Under the pieces are notes generated by a model that worked only from the letters and a program-made list of their open reading frames with translations, was not told the DNA's origin and made no database searches. Shown here in pieces: positions 1-8,491 of a stretch of 64,000 bases of DNA (position 1 is the first letter of the stretch; each line of letters starts with the position of its first letter). The stretch is from the NCBI RefSeq assembly GCF_035918095.1, contig NZ_CP109137.1:7256001-7320000 (forward strand), read 5' to 3'. The translations under genes were made by a program, and so were the position numbers. The stretch comes from Streptomyces sp. NBC_01750. GTDB lineage: Bacteria > Actinomycetota > Actinomycetes > Streptomycetales > Streptomycetaceae.

Positions 1-827
1 GGCATCTCGCCGCGACCGGTGTCCCCGGCGTCGAGGAGTGGCGCGACGGTGCGTACCGCCGCACCCTGACCCTCCCGTACGGCCACGGCATCGTCGCCCT
101 CACCCCGCAGCCCGACCACATCGCCTGCCGGCTCTCCCTCACCGATCTGCGCGACCTCACCATCGCGATCAGCCGCTGCCGCTGGATGCTCGACCTCGAT
201 GCCGACCCGGTCGCCGTCGACGAGCAGCTTCGTACGGACGGGCTGCTCGCCCCGCTGGTCGACAAGGCGCCCGGCCGGCGGGTGCCGCGGACCGTGGACG
301 CCGCGGAGTTCGCGGTACGGGCGGTGCTCGGCCAGCAGGTCTCGACGGCCGCCGCCCGCACACACGCCGGCCGGCTGGTCACCGCGCACGGCCGGGCGGT
401 CGACGACCCCGAGGGCGGCCTCACCCATCTCTTCCCGTCCTCCGAGGCACTGGCTGCGCTGGACCCGGAAACCCTGGCGCTGCCGCGCAGCCGCCGCACC
501 ACGCTGACGACCCTGGTCGGGGCGCTCGCCGGCGGCTCGCTGCGGCTCGGCCCGGACAGCGACTGGGAGCAGGCGCGCGCCCAGCTGACCGAGCTGCCCG
601 GATTCGGCCCCTGGACGGTCGAGGTGATCGCGATGCGCGCCCTCGGCGACCCCGACGCCTTCCTGCCCGGTGACCTCGGGATGCGGCGCGCGGCGGCCGA
701 ACTCGGTCTTCCCTCGACCCCGGCCGCGCTCACCGAGCGCGCCGCGGCCTGGCGGCCCTGGCGGGCGTACGCCGTCCAGTACCTCTGGGCCACCGACGGC
801 CATGCCATCAACCACCTCCCCGCGTAA
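1..827 (+). CDS. alkA: DNA-3-methyladenine glycosylase, AlkA type (5' end cut off)
   Basis: The reading frame is already open at base 3 and ends with TAA at 825-827, so only the C-terminal 274 residues are visible. The first visible residues match the AlkA N-terminal domain. Further on is a helix-hairpin-helix (LPGFGPWTVEVIAMR, about 595-640) followed by PGDLGMRR, whose Asp corresponds to the catalytic Asp of HhH-GPD glycosylases. The family excises 3-methyladenine and other alkylated bases. In actinobacteria this domain is often the C-terminal part of an Ada-AlkA fusion that also activates transcription; the missing N-terminus must be read to know. The ogt gene follows after 12 bases, which supports a common alkylation-repair operon. 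Confidence 0.92.
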   Translation, partial: HLAATGVPGVEEWRDGAYRRTLTLPYGHGIVALTPQPDHIACRLSLTDLRDLTIAISRCRWMLDLDADPVAVDEQLRTDGLLAPLVDKAPGRRVPRTVDAAEFAVRAVLGQQVSTAAARTHAGRLVTAHGRAVDDPEGGLTHLFPSSEALAALDPETLALPRSRRTTLTTLVGALAGGSLRLGPDSDWEQARAQLTELPGFGPWTVEVIAMRALGDPDAFLPGDLGMRRAAAELGLPSTPAALTERAAAWRPWRAYAVQYLWATDGHAINHLPA

Positions 828-839
828 GGAAGTTCACCC

Positions 840-1334
840 ATGACCAAGCAGCACACGGTCGTCGACAGCCCTTACGGTCCGCTGACCCTCGTGGCCACCG
901 ACGGGGTGCTGAGCGGCCTCTATATGGTCCAGCAGCGCCACCGCCCGGACGAGGAGACCTTCGGCGAACCCGATCCCGCGCCGTTCACCGGGACGATCTC
1001 GCAGCTCGATGCGTACTTCGCCCGCGAGCTGACGGAGTTCGACCTGCCGATGCGGCTGGCCGGTACGCCCTTCCAGCGAGCGGTCTGGGAGCAGTTGCGG
1101 CAGATCCCGTACGGCGAGACACGGACGTACGGCGAGCTGGCGGAGGCGCTCGGCAGCCCCGGCGCCTCCCGTGCGGTGGGACTGGCCAATGGCAAGAACC
1201 CGATCGGGATCATCGTGCCGTGCCACCGGGTCATCGGTTCGACGGGCAGCCTGGTCGGCTACGGCGGCGGACTCGACCGCAAGCAGCGGCTGCTGGCGCT
1301 CGAGTCCGGCACGCCGGACGACGTGCTGTTCTGA
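840..1334 (+). CDS. ogt: methylated-DNA-[protein]-cysteine S-methyltransferase
   Basis: 164 residues. The suicide-acceptor motif PCHRVIGSTGSLVGYGGG is intact, with Cys as methyl acceptor, and the preceding helix-turn-helix (PYGETRTYGELAEALGSPGA) and Asn-hinge region are typical of O6-alkylguanine-DNA alkyltransferases. The ATG at 840 is preceded by an AAGGAAG ribosome-binding site at about 826-832. The family removes O6-methylguanine by irreversible transfer to itself. It lies 12 bases after alkA on the same strand, so the two are probably co-transcribed as a base-excision plus direct-reversal pair. Confidence 0.95.
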   Translation: MTKQHTVVDSPYGPLTLVATDGVLSGLYMVQQRHRPDEETFGEPDPAPFTGTISQLDAYFARELTEFDLPMRLAGTPFQRAVWEQLRQIPYGETRTYGELAEALGSPGASRAVGLANGKNPIGIIVPCHRVIGSTGSLVGYGGGLDRKQRLLALESGTPDDVLF

Positions 1335-1345
1335 TGTCCAAGCGC

Positions 1346-1360
1346 GTCCGGCGATTGAGG
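1346..1360 (+). repeat. half copy of the GTCCGGCGATTGAGG repeat
   Basis: GTCCGGCGATTGAGG lies just after ogt, between convergent ogt and the Sir2 gene. The same sequence forms one arm of the large hairpin at 11874-11922, and a near copy is in the hairpin at 20954-20991. Here I see only one arm. It looks like a decayed member of a Streptomyces intergenic terminator-like repeat; function here is unknown. Confidence 0.5.
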
Positions 1361-1413
1361 ACGACCGGCTGCCGGGCGGGCCCGCTGATCAACGAGAATC
1401 CGGACGGGCCGGA

Positions 1414-2133
1414 CTACGCAAGCCGATTCAGCAGCGCCGGCAGGCTCGTGCCGATCGGCTCGCGCACGAGCTCGTCCGCCAGTTCGTCGTACGGCGTCGG
1501 CTCCGCGTTCACGATGGCGAGCCGCGCCCCGTGCTCCGCCGCGATGCCCGCCAGCGAGGCGGCCGGCTGGACCTGCAGGCTCGTACCGACCGCGATGAAG
1601 ACCTCGCACGCCTTCGCGATCCCCATCGCCTCGGCCAGCACCTCCGGGTCGAGCCGCTGCCCGAACATCACCGTCGCGGACTTCAGGATCCCACCGCACG
1701 CCAGGCACGGCGGGTCCTCCTCGCCCGCCTCGACCCGTGCCAGCGCCTCCTTCATCGAGGAGCGGACCTGGCAGCGCGTGCAGACCACCGTCCGCGCCGT
1801 GCCGTGCAGTTCGAGCACCTTGCGGGCGGGCATGCCCGCCAGCTGGTGCAGTCCGTCGACGTTCTGGGTGATCACCCGGACGGCGAACCCGGACTGCCGG
1901 TCCAGCTCGGCGACAGCACGGTGTGCGGGGTTCGGCTCGGCGCGCCAGGTCGTGCTTTCGCGCCGCATCACCCAGGAGCGGCGGCGGATCTCCGGATCGG
2001 CCATGTAGTACTCGTACGTGACGAGCTTCTCGGCCTCCGGATCGCGCCGCCACAGGCCGCCCGGCCCGCGGTAGTCGGGGATGCCGGACTCCGTGGAGAT
2101 GCCGGCGCCGCTGAGGATCGCGACGAGAGTCAT
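1414..2133 (-). CDS. cobB: Sir2-family NAD-dependent protein deacylase
   Basis: 239 residues. N-terminal GAGISTESGIPDYRG is the Sir2 nucleotide-binding signature. The motif TQNVDGLHQ supplies the catalytic His region, followed by two CxxC pairs (CTRC and CLAC) that bind structural zinc, and GTSLQVQPAA near the C-terminus binds NAD ribose. Sirtuins remove acyl groups from lysines using NAD+; actinobacterial members commonly control acetyl-CoA synthetases. It is convergent with ogt and lies 78 bases downstream of the Nudix gene on the same strand. Full length for a bacterial sirtuin, with no missing catalytic residue. Confidence 0.95.
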   Translation of the reverse strand: MTLVAILSGAGISTESGIPDYRGPGGLWRRDPEAEKLVTYEYYMADPEIRRRSWVMRRESTTWRAEPNPAHRAVAELDRQSGFAVRVITQNVDGLHQLAGMPARKVLELHGTARTVVCTRCQVRSSMKEALARVEAGEEDPPCLACGGILKSATVMFGQRLDPEVLAEAMGIAKACEVFIAVGTSLQVQPAASLAGIAAEHGARLAIVNAEPTPYDELADELVREPIGTSLPALLNRLA

Positions 2134-2211
2134 GTGGCGAGCCTACGCAGCGGTCCCTCGCGGCGGCGAGCCGATTTTGCCCGCCCTGGAGCAGCCCGAC
2201 GGTCCGCGCGG

Positions 2212-2703
2212 TCAGGCGGGCGGCTGCCCGTTCTCCAGCTCCACCGTCCCGCTGCCCGTCTCCAGAGCGTCGAGAGCGGCCAGCACCCGGTGGCCCAGCG
2301 ACCCCAGAAGGTACTCGCGGATCTCGTCACGGGGCACCAGCCGCCAGGAAATCAGCTCCTCCTCCTGCAGCCGGATCGCCGTGAACTGCGCCTCGGTCAG
2401 CACCCCGCCGTCGTACACATACGCGGCGATGGGCGGCCTCGCCTCGCCGGGCACCCAGTCGACCGCCAGCAGTGCGCCCGGCTCCACATCGAGCCCGATC
2501 TCCTCGAGCGTCTCCCGCCGCGCCGCCCGTCGCGGGGTCTCGCCCCGGTCCGACTCGATGGTTCCGCCCGGCAGCGCCCAGCCGGCACGGTAGTTGGGCT
2601 CGACGATCAGCACACGCCCCTGGCCGTCACGGATGAGAGCGGCGGCGCCGGCGAGGATGCGGGGCAAGGAGGCGATGTACGTGCCGTAGTCAGGAGTAGT
2701 CAC
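2212..2703 (-). CDS. Nudix hydrolase
   Basis: 163 residues, GTG start. The Nudix helix is present as GETPRRAARRETLEEIGL: the Glu, seven-residue spacer and REtxEExGL tail fit the family. The loop before it reads GGTIESDRGE instead of the usual GGxxExGE, a two-residue insertion. Nudix enzymes hydrolyse nucleoside diphosphates linked to another moiety; the substrate cannot be told from sequence. It precedes the Sir2 gene on the same strand, so NAD-related chemistry is possible but unproven. Confidence 0.9.
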   Translation of the reverse strand: MTTPDYGTYIASLPRILAGAAALIRDGQGRVLIVEPNYRAGWALPGGTIESDRGETPRRAARRETLEEIGLDVEPGALLAVDWVPGEARPPIAAYVYDGGVLTEAQFTAIRLQEEELISWRLVPRDEIREYLLGSLGHRVLAALDALETGSGTVELENGQPPA

Positions 2704-2763
2704 TCGGGGAAGCGTAACGCGATGCAGAAGGGCGGCCCCTGACGCCCGGAGGGCGTTTGCGGG

Positions 2764-3876
2764 TCACCAGGATGTCGGTGCGGTCGGCGACGAACGCTCC
2801 GGCCCGGCGGAGTCCGCCGCCAACCGCACCGTGCGCTCCGCCAGTTCGCTGATCCGTACCCCGTCGAACCCGAAAACCGCGCTGCGCACCCGGTCCTCCA
2901 GCGGGTCCGTCCACTGCGGCGGGATGGCGGACGCTCCGCACAGCACACCCGCCACCGAGCCGGCCGTCGCCCCGTTGGAGTCGGTGTCCAGACCTCCGCG
3001 GACCGTGAGGCCGATGGTCGCGGTGAAGTCCCCTGCGCCGTACAGCAGTCCGGCCGTGATGACTGCGGCGTTCGGAACGGTGTGGATCCAGCCGAGGCCG
3101 CCCGTCTCCGCGGCCAGCTCGGTGAGCGTGTCGGACCAGGACGTCCCGGTGGTGTGCAGGGCTGCGGTATGGCGTACCGCGCGGGCGAGGCGGCAGCTCG
3201 CGGGGATGTGTTCCAGCGCCGCTTCGATCGCCTCGCGCGGGGTGTTCGCGGTGAACGCGGCGGCGATCAGGGCGGCCGCCCACATCGCGCCGTACACGCC
3301 GTTGCCGGTGTGGGAGAGGACCGCGTCGCGGCGGGCGAGCGAGGCGGCGCGGCGCGGATCGCCGGGGGAGGTCCAGCCGAAGATGTCGGCGCGGATGAGG
3401 GCGCCGATCCAGTCCTGGTAGGGATTGTCGTGAGTGGCGGTGAGCGGGGGTTTGAGGCCGTTCGCGAGATTGCGGTAGGCGGCCCGCTCGGCGGTGAACG
3501 TCTGCAGGAACGGGAGATGCAGCAGCCATGCCTCGCCCACCTGCTCGGTCGTGAAGCCGAAGCCGTGGGACTGAAGGAGATGCAGGCCGAGGATCGTGTA
3601 GTCCACGTCGTCGTCCCTGCAACTGCCGTGGATCCGGCCCCGTACGCACTGGCGCCACTCGGGACGTAGCTCGAACTCGCCGGCGTCCGCGTCGGGCGGC
3701 GGCTCGGGGAGGTAGTCGGTGAGCGGAAGGGCGTCGGTGCGGCGCAGATAGCGGTCGATGCGGTCGCGGGTCCAGTGGTCGCCGCGCTCGACGGGTTTGC
3801 CGAGCATGTTGCCGGCGACTCTGCCCAGCCAGCCGCCGAGGATCCGGTCGGCGAGGTCGGCGCGCTGAAGGCCCAT
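2764..3876 (-). CDS. ADP-ribosylglycohydrolase (DraG-like) family protein
   Basis: 370 residues from ATG at 3876. The family pattern is visible: an N-terminal ILGGWLGRVAGNMLGKPVE segment, an acidic metal-site stretch DDDVDYTILGLHLLQ, and near the C-terminus GLDTDSNGATAGSVAG, which carries the DTDxN metal ligands. Members cleave ADP-ribose from proteins or nucleotides using a dinuclear Mg/Mn site. In the first motif the usual GDALG reads GNMLG. A neighbouring Nudix hydrolase and sirtuin make an ADP-ribose-handling neighbourhood plausible, but that is inference. The gap to the next gene (3877-4115) has no gene. Confidence 0.85.
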   Translation of the reverse strand: MGLQRADLADRILGGWLGRVAGNMLGKPVERGDHWTRDRIDRYLRRTDALPLTDYLPEPPPDADAGEFELRPEWRQCVRGRIHGSCRDDDVDYTILGLHLLQSHGFGFTTEQVGEAWLLHLPFLQTFTAERAAYRNLANGLKPPLTATHDNPYQDWIGALIRADIFGWTSPGDPRRAASLARRDAVLSHTGNGVYGAMWAAALIAAAFTANTPREAIEAALEHIPASCRLARAVRHTAALHTTGTSWSDTLTELAAETGGLGWIHTVPNAAVITAGLLYGAGDFTATIGLTVRGGLDTDSNGATAGSVAGVLCGASAIPPQWTDPLEDRVRSAVFGFDGVRISELAERTVRLAADSAGPERSSPTAPTSW

Positions 3877-4115
3877 ACGTCCGGTTTACCGAATCGGAGC
3901 CCGAACCGCGCGGTGGTGGGGGCATGAAGGTCTCGGCTGCCGGTCGGCGACGGCGGCCGGGCGGTGCGCCCGTTGCCAGGCTCGCGGACGCCGGCCACCG
4001 GGCAGCACCCCACTATGTTGCGGAATGTCGCGCCATGGTGGGGTGGCCTGCCCTCTGACCTGGCGGATAGGGTCGGGGAGGCGCGACTGCCTGTTCGAAA
4101 GCAAGGGATAGCAAG

Positions 4116-5249
4116 GTGACGGACGGAGCAGTTATTCAGCCCGCGCGTGTGCTCGTCGCGGCTGACAAGTTCAAGGGCTCTCTCACGGCCGCACAGGTCG
4201 CTGAGCGGGTGACGGCGGGCCTCCAGCGGGTGGTGCCCGGTCTGGCGGTCGAGACCCTGCCCGTCGCGGACGGCGGTGACGGCACGGTCGCCGCCGCGGT
4301 GGCAGCGGGGTTCGAGCGCCGAGAGGTCCGGGTGACCGGGCCGCTCGGTGAGTCCCTGACAGCGGCGTATGCCCTGCGGGATGGCACCGCGGTGGTGGAG
4401 ATGGCGGAGGCCTCGGGCCTCCAGCGCCTCCCGGATGGCGTGTTCGCGCCACTCACCTCGACGACATACGGCTCCGGCGAACTGCTGCGCGCGGCGCTCG
4501 ACGCGGGAGCGCGGACGATCGTCTTCGGCGTCGGCGGCAGCGCGACCACGGACGGCGGCGCGGGCATGCTCGCGGCGCTCGGCGGGCGCTTCCTGGACGC
4601 GGACGGCGCGTCGGTGGGACCCGGCGGCGGCGGTCTGCGCGACCTTGCGTCCGCCGACCTGTCCGGCCTGGACCCCCGCTTCAAGGACGTGGAGCTGGTC
4701 CTGGCGAGCGACGTCGACAACCCCCTGACCGGCCCGAAGGGGGCGTCGGCGGTGTACGGCCCGCAGAAGGGCGCGACGCCTGGGGACGTCGCCACGCTGG
4801 ACGCGGCGCTGGCGCACTACGCGTCCGTCCTCGGCCCGGAGCAGGCCGAACTGCCCGGCGCGGGTGCGGCGGGCGGTATCGGCTACGGCGCGCTGGTCGC
4901 CCTCGGCGCGAGCTTCCGGCCGGGCATCGAGGTCATGCTCGACGTGCTCGGCTTCGCGCCGGCGCTCGAGCGGGCGACCCTGGTCATCACGGGCGAGGGC
5001 TCCCTCGACGAGCAGACGCTCCACGGCAAGGCCCCGGCGGGCGTCGCGGCGGCGGCCGCCGCGCGGGGTATCGAGGTCGTGGCGGTCTGCGGCCGCCTGG
5101 CCCTGCCACCGGAGGCGCTGGGCAGCGCGGGCATTCGCCGTGCTTACGCCCTCACGGCACTGGAACCGGACCCGGCCCGCTGCATGGCGGAGGCGGGGCC
5201 GCTGCTGGAGCGGGTGGCGGAGAACATTGCGCGGGACTTCCTGAGCTGA
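4116..5249 (+). CDS. glxK: glycerate kinase
   Basis: 377 residues, GTG start at 4116 preceded by AAGGGATAGCAAG. The sequence begins with VAADKFKGSLTAAQVAERV, the signature of the GlxK/GarK family, and continues with VFGVGGSATTDGGAGMLAALG, TGEGSLDEQTLHGKAP and other conserved blocks over the whole family length. The enzyme phosphorylates D-glycerate and links glyoxylate/tartronate metabolism to glycolysis. The ethylmalonyl-CoA genes of this window also release glyoxylate, but they are 10 kb away and no regulatory link is visible. A strong hairpin follows the stop codon. Confidence 0.95.
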   Translation: MTDGAVIQPARVLVAADKFKGSLTAAQVAERVTAGLQRVVPGLAVETLPVADGGDGTVAAAVAAGFERREVRVTGPLGESLTAAYALRDGTAVVEMAEASGLQRLPDGVFAPLTSTTYGSGELLRAALDAGARTIVFGVGGSATTDGGAGMLAALGGRFLDADGASVGPGGGGLRDLASADLSGLDPRFKDVELVLASDVDNPLTGPKGASAVYGPQKGATPGDVATLDAALAHYASVLGPEQAELPGAGAAGGIGYGALVALGASFRPGIEVMLDVLGFAPALERATLVITGEGSLDEQTLHGKAPAGVAAAAAARGIEVVAVCGRLALPPEALGSAGIRRAYALTALEPDPARCMAEAGPLLERVAENIARDFLS

Positions 5250-5255
5250 GGCGGT

Positions 5256-5280
5256 GGGGCCGGGGCGCCGCCCCGGCCCC
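5256..5280 (+). terminator. hairpin terminator after glycerate kinase
   Basis: GGGGCCGGGG at 5256-5265 pairs perfectly with CCCCGGCCCC at 5271-5280 around a five-base loop, starting 7 bases after the glxK stop. It lies between two convergent genes and could serve both. No U-tract follows, as is usual in Streptomyces. Confidence 0.7.
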
Positions 5281-5436
5281 CGGGCTGTAGGCCGACGCGG
5301 GGGCCACCCCAGGGCGCCGGCCTCGCCGCGGAGCGACCAGCAGAGACAAACGGCCACCTCCCCATGACCGGTCACCCCGGGGGTGGCCACCGCACAAGCC
5401 CGTGCACCCAGGGCGCGGTCATCCGTCCACCCCCCA

Positions 5437-6636
5437 TCACCCCCCGGTCAGGCGGAACGCGTCCAGCGCCAAGGTCATTTCGATCAGGTCCCGCGGGCGG
5501 CCCAGCGACCTGGACGTCAGCTGTTCCAGGCGCCGCAGGCGGTTGAAGACCGTGTTCCGGTGGCAGTACAGCCGCGTGGCCGCCCGGCCCGCCGAGCCCC
5601 CGCACTCCAGCCATGCGTCCAGCGTCTCCAGCAGCAGCGCACGGTCCGCCGGATCCAGGTCCAGCAGCGGGCCGAACACGTCCGCGATCAGGCGCGCCGC
5701 CAGTTCCGGCTGGCTCACCACCAGCGCCGCCGGGAGGCGTTCGTCGAGGCGCACGATCCGCTGCGCGTCGGGGCCGCAGGTACGCAGGGCCGTCTCCGCC
5801 AGACGCCGCGCCAGGCCCAGGTCCGCGAGGCCCGGCACCACCGGGCTGATCCCGCCCGGACCCGGGCAGTGCCGGTGCAGCACCTCCGCGAGCTCCGTCA
5901 GCCCCACCCCCGCCTCCAGCGCGACGACCGCGATCTCGTAATCCGTGCGCATCCGCCAGAAGAACCGGAACCCCTCCGACGCCGCGACCCGGCGGAAGGG
6001 CTCACGCCCCGCCGCGCGCTCCACCCGAACCACAACCACCGCGTACCGCCCCTGCTCCGGCAGGTCCAGGCCCGCCGCGGCACTGGCCGCCAGCCCCGGC
6101 GTGGACCTGCCCTCCAACAGCGCGTCCAGCAGCGCCTGCACGCGCTCGTCGCTGCGCCGCTGCATCCCCTGTTCCGTACTGCGGTACGCCTCCGCGACCG
6201 TCGACGACTGCCGGTCCACTCCCGCCCACATGGCGGACGCCAGATGCACCAGCACCGGCAGTGCCTCCGGATCCTTCGCGGAGACTATCTCCAGCAGCTC
6301 GTCCCAGACGAGATAGCCCGCGTGCCGGTACGCATACAGCAGCAGATCCAGCGGAAGCCCCTGCTCCGCCCGCCGCCGGCCGAGCCGAGCCGCGTACTGG
6401 AGGTCCCGCCGCGGCGCAGACCGGGTCGCGGCCAGCGCCTCGATGCCGTACCGCATCGCCTCGCTGATCTGCTGCCAGTGCTCGTCCGGCGGCACAGCGA
6501 GATCGAACTGCGGTGAATGGGCCTGAAGTTGCTCGATGAGCAGGTCCGTCAGACGCGGCACGCGCTCCAGAAGCACCTGGGAGGCGCTCACCAGGACGGA
6601 CCACTCACGCTCGGTGCGCGCTCTGCGACCACCCAT
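5437..6636 (-). CDS. PucR-family transcriptional regulator (helix-turn-helix, CdaR-like)
   Basis: 399 residues if the ATG at 6636 is used; an upstream in-frame ATG at 6687 would add 17 residues that do not look conserved. The C-terminal HRNTVFNRLRRLEQLTSR followed by LIEMTLALDAFRL is the PucR-type HTH_30 domain. The middle has a GGDEF-like or CdaR-type effector region with no recognisable catalytic motif. It is divergent from the liv operon across about 160 bases, so it most likely controls that transporter. PucR regulators elsewhere respond to purines, sugar acids or nitrogen sources; the ligand here is unknown. Confidence 0.85.
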   Translation of the reverse strand: MGGRRARTEREWSVLVSASQVLLERVPRLTDLLIEQLQAHSPQFDLAVPPDEHWQQISEAMRYGIEALAATRSAPRRDLQYAARLGRRRAEQGLPLDLLLYAYRHAGYLVWDELLEIVSAKDPEALPVLVHLASAMWAGVDRQSSTVAEAYRSTEQGMQRRSDERVQALLDALLEGRSTPGLAASAAAGLDLPEQGRYAVVVVRVERAAGREPFRRVAASEGFRFFWRMRTDYEIAVVALEAGVGLTELAEVLHRHCPGPGGISPVVPGLADLGLARRLAETALRTCGPDAQRIVRLDERLPAALVVSQPELAARLIADVFGPLLDLDPADRALLLETLDAWLECGGSAGRAATRLYCHRNTVFNRLRRLEQLTSRSLGRPRDLIEMTLALDAFRLTGG

Positions 6637-6795
6637 GACCTGTGAGGATGCCAGCCCTTGTGCCGGTGCACAATGCGCCCGCCGCACCGCTGGTCATCCG
6701 CAGCGATTCGGGCATACCGCCTGGACGGTACGTCGGGCCGGTGCTGATGTGTGCCCCCACAGGCAATTTCGAACAAGCCCGGAAAGGGGGTCTGC

Positions 6796-7602
6796 ATGGC
6801 AGCCGCCTCACTCGAAGTGCGTGCGCTGTCCGTCGGCTACGGGCCGGTGCGGGCACTGCGCGACGTCACGGTCGATGTACCCGAGGGCGCGATCGTCGCC
6901 GTCCTCGGCGGCAACGGTGCCGGCAAATCGACCCTGCTGCGCGCCGTCTCCCGCACCCTCGGTTTTCAGCGCGGACACGTCACGTCCGGCAGTATCCGCT
7001 TCGACGGCCGCCCGCTCGAAGGACTGAGCGCGGCTCGGGTCGTCGCCGCGGGCGTCGTCCAGGTCCCTGAGGGACGGCAGGTCTTCTCGCGCATGACGGT
7101 CGCCGACAATCTCCGGGCGGGCGCCCTGGGCTCGGCCGGCGGGCGCCGGTCGAGCGCAGAGGCCCTCGCCCGGGTGCATGAGCTCTTCCCCGTCCTAGCC
7201 GACCGCGCCCACCAGCGGGCCGGACTGCTGTCGGGCGGTGAGCAGCAAATGCTGGCGATGGGACGGGCGTTGATGGCCCGGCCACGGCTGCTGCTGCTCG
7301 ACGAGCCGTCGCTCGGCCTCGCTCCGCTGATGGCGGCCCGGATCGCCGAGACGGTGCAGGAGATCAACGCCACCGGCACATCGGTCCTGCTGGTCGAGCA
7401 GAACGCGGCGATCGCGCTGCGGCTGGCCTCGTCGGCGTACGTACTCGACGTGGGCGAGGTCGTCCTCTCCGGACCTGCGGACGAGCTCGCCGCCTCGGAC
7501 GAGGTGCGCCGGCGGTATCTGGGTGTGGTGGACGAGGACGCGGCCGCGGATGCTTCCCGCGCCCAGGCGGCGGCGCAGACGCTGAGGAGGTGGCCGGCAT
7601 GA
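6796..7602 (+). CDS. livF: ABC transporter ATP-binding protein, LivF type
   Basis: 268 residues. The start at ATG 6796 follows GGAAAGGGGG at 6781-6790. Walker A is GGNGAGKSTLL, the signature is LSGGEQQMLAMGRAL and Walker B is LLLLDEPSLGLAPL. The length and the LFPVLADRAHQRAGLLSGGEQ context are those of LivF, one of two ATPases of the hydrophobic/branched-chain amino acid importer family, which also covers urea, amides and other substrates. It opens a five-component operon (livF, livG, livH, livM, livK) divergent from a PucR regulator. The stop codon overlaps a small ORF start by ATGA. Confidence 0.95.
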   Translation: MAAASLEVRALSVGYGPVRALRDVTVDVPEGAIVAVLGGNGAGKSTLLRAVSRTLGFQRGHVTSGSIRFDGRPLEGLSAARVVAAGVVQVPEGRQVFSRMTVADNLRAGALGSAGGRRSSAEALARVHELFPVLADRAHQRAGLLSGGEQQMLAMGRALMARPRLLLLDEPSLGLAPLMAARIAETVQEINATGTSVLLVEQNAAIALRLASSAYVLDVGEVVLSGPADELAASDEVRRRYLGVVDEDAAADASRAQAAAQTLRRWPA

Positions 7603-7697
7603 GCATTCTGGAATCCGGCCGGCATGTTCGGCGCGAGATCCGGCTCGGGTCCCCGGTTCGCGGGCGGCAGTCCGCATCCGGCGGGGGGCACCGATGA
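7599..7697 (+). CDS. 32-residue small ORF coupled between livF and livG
   Basis: This is an ATG at 7599 in its own frame, 32 codons, with TGA at 7695-7697. It starts inside the livF stop (ATGA 7599-7602) and stops inside the livG start (ATGA 7694-7697). AGGAGG at 7585-7590 is correctly spaced for this ATG. The peptide starts MSILESGRHVRREIRLG, is basic (about eight Arg) and has no membrane segment. It fills exactly the otherwise unexplained 91 bases between two genes of an operon in which all other junctions overlap or almost touch. I recognise no family. It may be a functional peptide or only a translational-coupling leader. Confidence 0.55.
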   Translation: MSILESGRHVRREIRLGSPVRGRQSASGGGHR

Positions 7698-8491
7698 CCG
7701 ACACCGCATCCGGCGGCGCCGTGCCCGCCCTCGAGGTCACCGACCTCACCGTCCGCTTCGCCGGGCTCACCGCCCTCGACTCCGTCTCCTTCACCGTCCA
7801 GCCCGGCAGTGTCCACGCCCTCATCGGCCCCAACGGCGCCGGCAAGTCCACCTCGTTCAACGTCCTGTCCGGCGTCTACCGGGCCACGTCCGGCAGCGTT
7901 CGCTTCGGCGAGAGCGAGCTCACCGGGCTCCCTCCCGACCGCATCGCCGCCCTCGGCATCGCCCGTACCTTCCAGAACCTCGCGCTCCCGCCGCACGCCA
8001 CGGTCGCCGACAGCCTGCTGCTCGGCCGGCACCGGCTCACCCGCGCCGGGTTCCTCGCCGCCGGGCTGCGGCTGCCGTCCGCCGCCCGCGAGGCGCGCGA
8101 ACACCTCGAGCGGGTACGGGAGATCGCGGAGTTCACCGGACTCGGCGGCGATCTGGACCGGCTCGCGGGAGCACTCCCGTACGGAAAGCAGAAGCTCGTC
8201 GAACTCGGCCGCGCCCTGTGCATGGAGCCGCGGCTGCTGCTCCTCGACGAGCCCGTCGCCGGAATGACCGCGGACGAGCGGCGGCAGATCGCCTCCGTCA
8301 TCGCGGGCGTACGCGACAGCCTCGGCATATCCATCGTGCTCGTCGAACACGACATGGGGATGGTGATGCGGCTCGCGGACGCCGTGACCGTACTCGACTT
8401 CGGGCGTCGGATCGCCGACGGCACCCCCGCACAGGTACAGAGCGACCCGGCCGTCGTACAGGCCTATCTAGGAACGGAGGCCCAGGCATGA
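7694..8491 (+). CDS. livG: ABC transporter ATP-binding protein, LivG type
   Basis: 265 residues. Walker A GPNGAGKSTSFNVLSG is of the LivG form, Walker B is LLLLDEPVAGM, and the extended C-terminal helix (GRRIADGTPAQVQSDPAVVQAYLG) is diagnostic of LivG. In place of the normal LSGGQ signature the protein reads ALPYGKQKLVELGRAL, a known LivG variant. It pairs with LivF to power the permeases that follow. The start overlaps the small upstream ORF by ATGA and the stop overlaps livH by ATGA, so translation is coupled. Confidence 0.95.
   Translation: MTDTASGGAVPALEVTDLTVRFAGLTALDSVSFTVQPGSVHALIGPNGAGKSTSFNVLSGVYRATSGSVRFGESELTGLPPDRIAALGIARTFQNLALPPHATVADSLLLGRHRLTRAGFLAAGLRLPSAAREAREHLERVREIAEFTGLGGDLDRLAGALPYGKQKLVELGRALCMEPRLLLLDEPVAGMTADERRQIASVIAGVRDSLGISIVLVEHDMGMVMRLADAVTVLDFGRRIADGTPAQVQSDPAVVQAYLGTEAQA

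Noticed and set aside
3267..5390. Minus-strand open frame of about 707 codons
   Set aside because: It overlaps glycerate kinase antisense and the DraG-like gene in another frame. No domain is visible in it.
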